Part shown: in pieces, positions 8,819-15,055 of the stretch
Numbering within the stretch: position 1 is the first letter of the stretch
Layout of the letters: each line of letters begins with the position of its first letter
Assembly (NCBI GenBank): GCA_964469485.1
Contig: CAYXZP010000050.1
Location: 1 to 16,836, forward strand
Direction: 5' to 3'
Length of the DNA: 16,836 nt
From: CAYXZP01 sp964469485
Lineage (GTDB): Bacteria; Desulfobacterota; Binatia; UBA1149; CAYXZP01
The notes under the pieces: generated by a model
The model's input: only the letters and a program-made list of their open reading frames with translations
Told to the model about the DNA's origin: nothing
Database searches by the model: none
Made by a program: the position numbers and the translations under genes

Positions 8819-10195
8819 CTATTTGCCTATGCAGAACTCGCTGAAAATTCGATCGAGGATCTCTTCGTTGTCGAGCACCTCGGTGATACCGGCCAGTTCG
8901 CCGACGGCCGCCCGCAGTTCGAGAGCAACAAGCTCGTGCGCCGGTGACTCGAGCGCCAAACGTCCGGCCTCGGCCAAGCATGCGCTGGCTCGCTCGATGG
9001 CGCTGCGATGACGCGCACGACTGACCACGGCCGGCTCCGCTTCGACAGAGACGTCCCCGGCCTTGGCCAGGCCCGCCAGTGCGTCGGCAAGTTCCGGGCA
9101 GCCGCTTCCGTCGATCGCCGAGGTCATGACCGAGCATGCTCCGGCCGATCCCAAGGCTGCGATCTCCTCGCGGCTAACGGCAGCGTCGAGGTCGCACTTG
9201 TTGATGGCCAGTACGCAGGACCGACCGTCGAGCAGCCCGGCCAGCTCCCTGTCCCCGTCGCTGAGCGGCGCCGAACGGTCTATGACCAGGACCCTGATGT
9301 CGGCGTCCTCGGCAAGCCGCCGCGCGCGCTCGACGGCCGCGCTCTCGGCGACGCTCGCCGTCTCGCGCAAGCCGGCAGTATCGGTGAGAACGAAGGCCAG
9401 GCCGCCCAGGTCCACGGTCTCTTCGACGCTGTCGCGCGTGGTGCCGGGCTCATCGGTGACGATCATGCGCCCGTGACCGAGCAGCGCGTTTACCAGGCTG
9501 CTCTTACCGACGTTCGGCCGCCCGCAAAAAACGACGCGGTAACCCTCGCGCTGGCGCCGCGCCGCCGCAAAACCTTCGAGAAGGGCGGCCAGGCCGGACT
9601 CGGCGGTCCCGAGCCGGTCGGCACGCATCTCGAGCCGCTCCTCGGGTAGTTCCTCGTCGGAAAAGTCCACGTTGGCCTCGACCTCGGCCAGCACGTCGAG
9701 GATGGCCGCCCTGATCTCGGCCAACCGTCCCGACAGCGCCCCCTGTAGTTGCTCCCAGGCCTGCCTGGCGCCGGCGGCGACCGTGGCCGAGATCAGATCG
9801 GCCACGGCCTCGGCCTGCACCAGGTCCATGCGGCCGTTGAGGACCGCGCGCCGGGTGAACTCGCCCGGGCCCGCCGCGCGTGCGCCGCGCGCCAGGGCGG
9901 CCGCGACAACGGCCTCGACGACCACCGGAGAGCCGTGGCATTGGAACTCGACGGTGTCCTCGCCCGTGTAACTGCGTGGCCCGGGCATGTAGACGCACAG
10001 CACCTCGTCCACGGGCCGCCCGTCATCGGCGAGACGGCCGTGCACGAGCCGCCTGGGCTCGAGCGCGCCTCCGGAGGAAGGCTCGAAGAGCAGGCCGGCT
10101 ATTGCGAGCGCCTCGGGCCCGCTGAGCCTTACGATGGCCACCGCGCCGCGCCCCGGCGGCGTTGCGCAGGCCACGATGGTGTCGGCGCGGTACAA
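8819..10195 (-). CDS. mnmE: tRNA modification GTPase MnmE (TrmE)
   Basis: MnmE is a dimeric, potassium-dependent GTPase that binds a folate derivative and acts with MnmG on tRNA U34. The protein has 458 residues. The N-terminal folate-binding domain begins DTIVACATPPGRGAVAIVRL. The G domain shows G1 GRPNVGKS (225-232), G2 with EPGTTRD (249-255), G3 DTAG (272-275) and G4 NKCD (332-335). The C-terminus ends FCIGK, with the catalytically required Cys-Ile-Gly-Lys. The start must be TTG at 10195: the jag TGA lies in the same frame six codons upstream and no ATG or GTG intervenes, while the next candidate, a GTG seven codons in, would cut the conserved DTI. AGG lies seven bases upstream of the TTG. 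Confidence 0.96.
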   Translation of the reverse strand: MYRADTIVACATPPGRGAVAIVRLSGPEALAIAGLLFEPSSGGALEPRRLVHGRLADDGRPVDEVLCVYMPGPRSYTGEDTVEFQCHGSPVVVEAVVAAALARGARAAGPGEFTRRAVLNGRMDLVQAEAVADLISATVAAGARQAWEQLQGALSGRLAEIRAAILDVLAEVEANVDFSDEELPEERLEMRADRLGTAESGLAALLEGFAAARRQREGYRVVFCGRPNVGKSSLVNALLGHGRMIVTDEPGTTRDSVEETVDLGGLAFVLTDTAGLRETASVAESAAVERARRLAEDADIRVLVIDRSAPLSDGDRELAGLLDGRSCVLAINKCDLDAAVSREEIAALGSAGACSVMTSAIDGSGCPELADALAGLAKAGDVSVEAEPAVVSRARHRSAIERASACLAEAGRLALESPAHELVALELRAAVGELAGITEVLDNEEILDRIFSEFCIGK

Positions 10196-10210
10196 GGCGC
10201 GCCTGCGACC

Positions 10211-11548
10211 TCAGTCTTGCCCGCCGCGGGGAACCTTGACGCCCAACCGCTTGTTGTAGCGCTCTACCGCAGCGCGAACTGAATCGGGATCGAGTTCATC
10301 CTCGTCGTCCCCGGGTTCGGTCTCGGCATCTTCCTCTTCCAGGTGGAGGTCCGCATTGAGAGCGTGCGGCTGTCCCGCTACCACCGGCTGCGGTCCGTCA
10401 TCATCCTCGTCGCCGGCGCTGTGGGCTGGCGCCTCTTCGAGGCCGGCGGCCTCGACACGGGAATCTTCGGCCACCTCGACCGCCTCGGGCGCCCGCCGTT
10501 GCTCCCTTGCCACAGCGCGCTCGTTCTCGTCGAGATCGGACGGGGCCACCTCGACGCGGCGGTAAAAGCCGGTCCCCAACGCGCGCGCGGTCATTCCTTC
10601 CTGCCCGGCCACGGCCTCTTCGAATATCTTGCGATCGTGCGGGCTCATCGGGCTGACCTGCAAAGGACGGCGTTCGTTGCCGGCTCGCCCGGTCAGCCTT
10701 TCGGCTAGGTCGAGCAATGTCGCCTTACGGCGCTCTCTATAGCCGCCGATGTCGATCACCACACGGACCTCGCCCGCGCTTTCCCCGCGCGTGACCATAC
10801 GGTTGATCAAGTGTTCGAGCGCATCGAGCGTCTGTCCGCGACGCCCGATGAGCAGACCTTCGGCATCGGCCTGGTCGACCGACACGAGGATCTCGCCGTC
10901 ACCGGCGCCGCCCGAAACGTTCACCGTAGCTTCAATGCCCATCCCCGAGATAATCATCGACATCAGCTTGCCGGCGCGTTCGAGCAGTTCGACCGGGTCG
11001 TGGACCACGACGGGCGCCGCCTGGCCCTCGGCCGGCTTGTCCGCCGAGTCGCCACCGCTGCGCTGCCGTCTCCTGTCCTCGCCCTGTGTGCGTGAGCGGC
11101 CGCCGCGGCCCGAGCGCGACCCCCGGCCCGAACGTGGCCCGCGGCCGCCGACGCCACCTTGGCCGGTCTGGCCGCTAGTGTCGGTCTGGCCGGCCTGGTT
11201 GCCCTGCCCGGCCTGGCTGCCCTGCCCAGCCTGGCCGCCCTGCCCGGCCTGGCCGCCTCGAGCCTGGCCCTGGGCGCCGCCACGTCCTCTGCGGCCCCGC
11301 CCACGGCGCGAACGGCGGCGTCCACGCGGCTGCCCCACACCCATGTCGTATTCCTCCCCGTCGGACATGAACTCGCTGCGGACCGTGGCTCTCACCTTTG
11401 CCCTGCGCGCTCCGATCCCGAGAAGACCGGCCCGGGCGTGGTGGAGAACTTCGATCTCGACCCTGTCCCTGGTCGTCCCCAGGCGGTTGAGAGCCACCTG
11501 TATGGCCTCGTCGACGGTCACTCCTTGTGCCTCGATACTTTCAGGCAT
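10211..11548 (-). CDS. jag: Jag/KhpB-family RNA-binding protein with RG/GQ-rich linker and acidic tail
   Basis: Jag (KhpB/EloR) is an RNA-binding protein almost always encoded beside yidC; it has been linked to cell elongation and membrane-protein biogenesis. This one has 445 residues, longer than most. The Jag-N domain is at about 1-55 (VTVDEAIQVALNRLG, GLLGIGARRAKVRA). A low-complexity Gly/Arg/Gln-rich linker covers about 70-175 and includes a GQAGQG-type repeat. The KH domain follows at about 185-270, with GLLIGRRGQTLDALEHLINR and the GxxG at 235-238. The R3H-like region at about 298-335 is degenerate: the usual Arg-x3-His reads RKIFE and the TxS motif is lost. A highly acidic tail follows to the end. 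AAGGAG six bases upstream supports the ATG at 11548. It follows yidC by 14 bases. Confidence 0.9.
   Translation of the reverse strand: MPESIEAQGVTVDEAIQVALNRLGTTRDRVEIEVLHHARAGLLGIGARRAKVRATVRSEFMSDGEEYDMGVGQPRGRRRSRRGRGRRGRGGAQGQARGGQAGQGGQAGQGSQAGQGNQAGQTDTSGQTGQGGVGGRGPRSGRGSRSGRGGRSRTQGEDRRRQRSGGDSADKPAEGQAAPVVVHDPVELLERAGKLMSMIISGMGIEATVNVSGGAGDGEILVSVDQADAEGLLIGRRGQTLDALEHLINRMVTRGESAGEVRVVIDIGGYRERRKATLLDLAERLTGRAGNERRPLQVSPMSPHDRKIFEEAVAGQEGMTARALGTGFYRRVEVAPSDLDENERAVAREQRRAPEAVEVAEDSRVEAAGLEEAPAHSAGDEDDDGPQPVVAGQPHALNADLHLEEEDAETEPGDDEDELDPDSVRAAVERYNKRLGVKVPRGGQD
11191..11260 (-). repeat. 18-bp tandem repeat within jag (about 3.9 copies)
   Basis: On the plus strand, three full units at 11191-11208, 11209-11226 and 11227-11244 share the pattern CGGCCTGGCTGCCCTGCC with one to two changes each. 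A fourth partial unit runs from 11245 to about 11260. On the coding strand each unit encodes a six-residue Gly-Gln-Ala-Gly-Gln-type block. The unit length keeps the frame, so copy-number change would lengthen or shorten the linker without breaking the gene. Confidence 0.9.
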
Positions 11549-11562
11549 TACTTACTCCTTCA

Positions 11563-13137
11563 TCAGTTACTGCTTCGGCTGTTCATGTACTGCTGGCCTA
11601 TCGACATCACGTTGTTGGCAAGCCAGTACAGGACCAATCCCGAAGGAAAGTTCACGAACATGACCGTGAAGATCACGGGCATGAACATCATCATTCGCTG
11701 TTGGGCCGGGTCGCCCATCTGCGGCGTCATACGCTGCTGCAAAACCATGCTCGCACCCATGAGCAGCGTCATCACCGGTATCCCCGGTGGGTTGACAAAA
11801 GGGATCGCAAGGGTGCCCAACCGGTCCGGCTGCGACAGGTCGGTGATCCAGCCGCCGAACGGTGAATGGCGCAGCTCGATGGTGCTCAGTAGCGCGTTGT
11901 AGAGGCCGATAAAGACCGGCAGCTGCAACAGCATCGGGAAACAACCGGCCAAGGGATTTACCTTGTGCCGTTTGTAGAGCTCCATCATCTCCTTGTTCAG
12001 GCGTTCGCGGTCGTCCTTGTGCTTCGCCTGTATCTTCTTGAGTTCGGGCTGAATACGCTGCATGGCCTTCATGGCCAGGGCCTGCTTCTTGTTGACCGGG
12101 TAGAAGACCACCCGGATACCGACGGTCAGCAGCAGAATCGCGATCCCGTAGTTGCCCGTGAAGGTGTTGAAGAAGAGCACCAGCTCGAGCAGCGGGCGGG
12201 CAATGATCGTGAACCACCCGAGATCGATCGCACGGTCGAGCCCGTAGCCGACCTCCTCGAGCAAATGCAGGCTCTTGGGGCCGACGAACAGCTTGTAGGC
12301 GGCCGTACCCCCCGGGGCCGCGGCCCAGAGCAGCGCCTCGCCGACCTCTTCGCTGGCCAGCGCGGTAAAGCGCGCCGCGGCCGGCTCGGCGGCGCAGAAG
12401 GCCACCAGGAAGTAGTGTTGAGAGTAGCCGGCCCAGGCGATCTGCCCGTCGTGGGTCTCGGGCTCGCCGAGGGAATCGGACATGTGTTGTTCGAGCTCGC
12501 CGTCGATGAGCGCGACCGGCCCTTCGCGCTGGCCGAAACGGTTGGTCTCGGCAACCGCGCGTGTCCAAGCCACGCCAAGCTCGTCGGCCCCCTCCACGCT
12601 AACCTGGTAATCGAGAAGATAGCTGCCCGGTTCCGACACGATGCGTTTTACCAAGCGGCGGCCCGAGGCCGATATCCCGGTCATGGTGACCTCGGTCCCG
12701 CGCGAATTGGCCGTGACCTGGTAGTTCACGCCGCGGTCGTCGCGCAGGCCGCCTCCGGCGCTGCGCCAGTACAGCCCCAGCGGCAGGGCCCCGTTGCTGG
12801 ACACCATGTCCAGCGGCGGGCTGGCCGGGTCGACGTCGGTTCTATAATCGAGCAGCTCGAAGCTGCTTATGCGGCCGCCCCCCGAGGTAACCACGGCCCG
12901 GTAAAGGTCGGTGCCGAGCTCGACCGTGTTCTGCCGGTCTACGGGCACCGACTCATCGGGCTTGAACCCCGGCAAGGGGGCCGGGGCGGGGCGGGGCGGC
13001 AAGGTCGTCGCGCTGGTCTCGGGCGACAGCGGAGCCTGCGGCTCAACTGGCTGCGGCCGCACGGGCTCGAACAGCAGCTGCCAGCCGACCAGGATCGCGA
13101 CGGAAATGGCGAAGGCAAGTAAGGCTCTTGATTCCAA
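11563..13137 (-). CDS. yidC: Membrane protein insertase YidC (Gram-negative type)
   Basis: YidC inserts proteins into the inner membrane, alone or with SecYEG. The protein has 524 residues. It has an N-terminal membrane segment (about 6-24), a Pro-rich linker, a large periplasmic beta domain (about 70-310) that marks the Gram-negative form, and the conserved C-terminal membrane core. The core has GIRVVFYPVNKKQ with the hydrophilic-groove Arg342, the coiled cytoplasmic hairpin, and NPLAGCFPMLLQLPVFIGLY. The start is TTG at 13137. It directly follows an in-frame TAG, so no longer form is possible, and GGAGG seven bases upstream supports it; MESRALLAFAIS then matches the family start. It lies 40 bases after yidD and 14 before jag. 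Confidence 0.97.
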   Translation of the reverse strand: MESRALLAFAISVAILVGWQLLFEPVRPQPVEPQAPLSPETSATTLPPRPAPAPLPGFKPDESVPVDRQNTVELGTDLYRAVVTSGGGRISSFELLDYRTDVDPASPPLDMVSSNGALPLGLYWRSAGGGLRDDRGVNYQVTANSRGTEVTMTGISASGRRLVKRIVSEPGSYLLDYQVSVEGADELGVAWTRAVAETNRFGQREGPVALIDGELEQHMSDSLGEPETHDGQIAWAGYSQHYFLVAFCAAEPAAARFTALASEEVGEALLWAAAPGGTAAYKLFVGPKSLHLLEEVGYGLDRAIDLGWFTIIARPLLELVLFFNTFTGNYGIAILLLTVGIRVVFYPVNKKQALAMKAMQRIQPELKKIQAKHKDDRERLNKEMMELYKRHKVNPLAGCFPMLLQLPVFIGLYNALLSTIELRHSPFGGWITDLSQPDRLGTLAIPFVNPPGIPVMTLLMGASMVLQQRMTPQMGDPAQQRMMMFMPVIFTVMFVNFPSGLVLYWLANNVMSIGQQYMNSRSSN

Positions 13138-13144
13138 CTAGCGG

Positions 13145-13149
13145 CCTCC
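13145..13149 (-). promoter_or_regulatory. Ribosome binding site deciding the TTG start of yidC
   Basis: A perfect GGAGG lies seven bases before the TTG at 13137. The intervening bases include an in-frame TAG, so TTG is the first possible start in this frame. Confidence 0.8.
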
Positions 13150-13177
13150 AGAGCCGCAGCCTGACCTTATATCCTCG

Positions 13178-13444
13178 TTAGACCACCGGGTCGTAGCCCC
13201 CGGAACTGAGAGGCTGGCAACGAAGCAACCGGCCGGCGGCTAGCATCGAGCCTCTCAAGGCCCCGTAACGACGTATGGCATCTGCCGCGTACGCCGAACA
13301 AGTAGGGTGGAACCTGCAACTGGGCCCGACAAGGGGCGAGACAAAGCTTCTGTAGGTCGCAATGACCAGGAGCAACCCGGACCGTACCAGACGGGCCAGC
13401 GGCCCGGGAGCCGTGTCAGTCCTGTTCAGGGATACCGAATACAT
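13178..13444 (-). CDS. yidD: Membrane protein insertion efficiency factor YidD
   Basis: YidD is a small membrane-associated protein that helps YidC-dependent insertion. The protein has 88 residues, slightly longer than the usual 70-85 because of its N-terminus. The core is complete: an amphipathic/hydrophobic start (LVRSGLLLVIATYRSFVSPL), then GPSCRFHPTCSAYAADAIRR, then LLRCQPLSSGGYDPVV, with the three conserved cysteines. The ATG at 13444 has GGAG seven bases upstream and lies inside the end of rnpA, giving a 29-base overlap. A TTG start further in is possible but lacks a ribosome binding site. Codon use is visibly less GC-biased at third positions than in neighbouring large genes. It sits in the classic rpmH-rnpA-yidD-yidC-jag run. 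Confidence 0.94.
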   Translation of the reverse strand: MYSVSLNRTDTAPGPLARLVRSGLLLVIATYRSFVSPLVGPSCRFHPTCSAYAADAIRRYGALRGSMLAAGRLLRCQPLSSGGYDPVV

Positions 13445-13799
13445 CTCGAAGCTCCGACTCTACCTCTGTGTAGCCAAGTGCCCTTGCACCTACCCTGGCT
13501 ATAACGAGTATGTCTTGGGTCGGCTGTAACCTTTCACGGTTCAGTCTGAAAAACTCTCTAACCCGTCGCTTTACCCTGTTGCGCTCGACCGCGTTGCCGA
13601 CCCGGCGGCTGACCGTGATTCCCAGCCTGGGTCCCTCATGCAGCCCGGGGACGCATACTACGACAAAGTGCGGACTCCTCTTGGCGTTGCGGACCTTCTG
13701 TATCCTGAGATAGTCCGCCCGCTTCCTTATCCGGCGCCCACGACCGAAGCGCTGATCGCCGCTACCCTCTGGCGCGCTTCGGCGGTGTCGAGATTGCAA
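13416..13799 (-). CDS. rnpA: Ribonuclease P protein component
   Basis: RnpA is the protein cofactor of RNase P, which with its catalytic RNA removes 5' leaders from pre-tRNA. The conserved body is RKRADYLRIQKVRNAKRSPH, then GPRLGITVSRRVGNAVERNR with VKRRVREFFR; the RNR motif is the family hallmark. The end VESELRDVFGIPEQD is short but normal. The start is uncertain. No ATG, GTG or TTG exists between the rpmH stop and the conserved domain, so it must begin inside rpmH. I choose TTG at 13799 (127 residues, GGAAG four bases upstream, 38-base overlap). The alternative is GTG at 13847 (143 residues, 86-base overlap). It overlaps yidD by 29 bases downstream. Confidence 0.92.
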   Translation of the reverse strand: MQSRHRRSAPEGSGDQRFGRGRRIRKRADYLRIQKVRNAKRSPHFVVVCVPGLHEGPRLGITVSRRVGNAVERNRVKRRVREFFRLNRERLQPTQDILVIARVGARALGYTEVESELRDVFGIPEQD

Positions 13800-13923
13800 G
13801 TCGCTTCCGTCCCTTGGCTCGCCGGTTCTTGATGATGCGGCGGCCACCCGGGGTCGACATTCTTGCCCGGAAGCCGTGGCGCCTACGGCGTCGTAGATTG
13901 CTCGGCTGGAACGTTCTCTTCAC
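13762..13923 (-). CDS. rpmH: Large ribosomal subunit protein bL34
   Basis: bL34 is a small, very basic protein of the 50S subunit. The protein has 53 residues starting at GTG: VKRTFQPSNLRRRRRHGFRA, then RMSTPGGRRIIKNRRAKGRK, both diagnostic. It ends RLAISTPPKRARG, about seven residues beyond the usual 44-46. That extension is encoded where the gene overlaps rnpA. The frame is open upstream to 13971, but the added residues have no homology and the family always begins (M/V)KRT, so I use 13923. The ribosome binding site is weak. Upstream is gpsA, 116 bases away, instead of the divergent dnaA often found beside rpmH. Confidence 0.96.
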   Translation of the reverse strand: MKRTFQPSNLRRRRRHGFRARMSTPGGRRIIKNRRAKGRKRLAISTPPKRARG

Positions 13924-14039
13924 GGTAGCGGTGCTCGGCGCCCGCAGGCGCGCATTCCGAATCGGGAACACGCGACCCTCTCACAGCCTCCGGCCATAGT
14001 CAATTTCGTTCGACTTTCCGCGCTCTTGTGCGCCGACCT

Positions 14040-15041
14040 TCAGAGGAACTCGGGCTTGAGGCTGCGCCCGAACAGCTCGCCGAGAACGTCGGCCGGCGCG
14101 AGGTCCTCGTAAAGAACCCGGTAGACGGCCTCGACGATGGGCATCTCCACGCCTTGCCGGTCGGCCAGCTCCTTTACGACCTTGGTGTTGCGCACGCCCT
14201 CGGCCACCATGCGCATGCCGGCCGAGACCTCCGCAAGCGACTCCCCGCGTCCCAGGCGCAGGCCCAGTTGCCGGTTGCGGCTCAGCTCGCCGGTGCAGGT
14301 CAGCACCAGGTCGCCCAGCCCGGAAAGCCCGGCCAGTGTCTCGGGGCGGGCCCCTAGCGATACCGCCAAGCGCGTGATCTCGGCCAAGCCGCGCGTGATC
14401 GTGGCCGCGCGCGCGTTGTCCCCGAAACCCAAGCCGTCGGAAGCCCCGGTGGCGATCGCCATGACGTTCTTTACACAGCCGCCGACCTCCACCCCGGTCA
14501 CATCGGTGCTGCTGTAGACCCTGAGCGTCGCGCACGCGAACTCACTCTGGACGCGCTCGGCCCTGTCGTCGGTCTCGGCGGCGGCCACCAACACGGTCGG
14601 TTGGCCGGCAGCGACCTCGGCCGCAAAGCTCGGCCCCGAGATAACCCCGGTACGCCCGGCCCCGCCCGTCTCGTCGACGAGGATGTCGAACATGGTCTTG
14701 AAGCTTCCCTCCTCGAGACCCTTGCTGGCCGAGACCACGGTCGCGCCGTCCTCGACCACGGGCGCGGCCAGGGCTGCGATCTCGCGCATGGCATGCGAGG
14801 GAACGACGAAAACGACCAGCGTGGCGCCCTCAAGCGCCTCGGCGATGTCCGTGGTCGCCCGCAGCGAATCCGCGAGCCTCAGCCCGGGCAGATAGACGGG
14901 GTTCTCGTGGGTGCTGTTGACCGCCTCGGCGACCTCGCGGCCGCGCGACCACAGCCTGGAGTCATGGCCGCTGGCCGCCAGCAGGTTGGCGAGCGCCGTT
15001 CCCCAGCTGCCCGCACCGACGACCGCTGCCCGCACACCCAC
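14040..15041 (-). CDS. gpsA: NAD(P)-dependent glycerol-3-phosphate dehydrogenase
   Basis: GpsA reduces dihydroxyacetone phosphate to sn-glycerol 3-phosphate, the backbone for phospholipids. The protein has 333 residues, typical. The dinucleotide-binding motif VVGAGSWGTALANLL is at about 7-21 (GxGxxG variant). ASKGLEEGS and ISGPSFAAEVAAGQPT follow, then CVKNVMAIATGASDGLGFGD with NARAATITRGLAE, containing the catalytic Lys. GLSGLGDLVLTCTG and SRNRQLGLRLG complete the C-terminal substrate domain. The start is GTG at 15041 with AGGAGG eight bases upstream, overlapping the gyrA stop codon. Only 12 bases separate it from gyrA, so the two are probably co-transcribed. No clear terminator follows the gene. 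Confidence 0.97.
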   Translation of the reverse strand: MGVRAAVVGAGSWGTALANLLAASGHDSRLWSRGREVAEAVNSTHENPVYLPGLRLADSLRATTDIAEALEGATLVVFVVPSHAMREIAALAAPVVEDGATVVSASKGLEEGSFKTMFDILVDETGGAGRTGVISGPSFAAEVAAGQPTVLVAAAETDDRAERVQSEFACATLRVYSSTDVTGVEVGGCVKNVMAIATGASDGLGFGDNARAATITRGLAEITRLAVSLGARPETLAGLSGLGDLVLTCTGELSRNRQLGLRLGRGESLAEVSAGMRMVAEGVRNTKVVKELADRQGVEMPIVEAVYRVLYEDLAPADVLGELFGRSLKPEFL

Positions 15042-15049
15042 GCTGCCGG

Positions 15050-15055
15050 CCTCCT
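15050..15055 (-). promoter_or_regulatory. Ribosome binding site of gpsA overlapping the gyrA stop
   Basis: AGGAGG lies eight bases before the gpsA GTG and shares bases with the TAG stop of gyrA. It supports the GTG start and suggests that ribosomes finishing gyrA feed gpsA. Confidence 0.75.

Noticed and set aside
8806..8820. Partial parS-like sequence TGTTTCACGG at the mnmG start
   Set aside because: Only nine consecutive bases match and there is no palindrome. It is explained by the codons at the mnmG start.
8061..9011. 316-codon plus-strand frame antisense to mnmG
   Set aside because: It is a low-complexity Gly/Ala/Arg-rich translation without domains, explained by GC-rich codons of mnmG on the minus strand.
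11965..13122. 385-codon plus-strand frame antisense to yidC
   Set aside because: The yidC reading has all its membrane segments and motifs. The antisense product is a featureless charged sequence.
13178..13800. Less GC-biased codon use in yidD and rnpA as a sign of transfer
   Set aside because: Both genes are in their universal neighbourhood. Short genes with overlapping frames and many Arg/Ser codons explain the difference.
13975..14003. rpmH promoter with -35 TTGACT
   Set aside because: The -35 is good, but at 16-18 bases no sequence resembles a -10 (GAGGGT at 17), so I do not call it.
13981..14039. Terminator after gpsA
   Set aside because: Only a four-base stem (GCGC/GCGC) without a T-run was seen.
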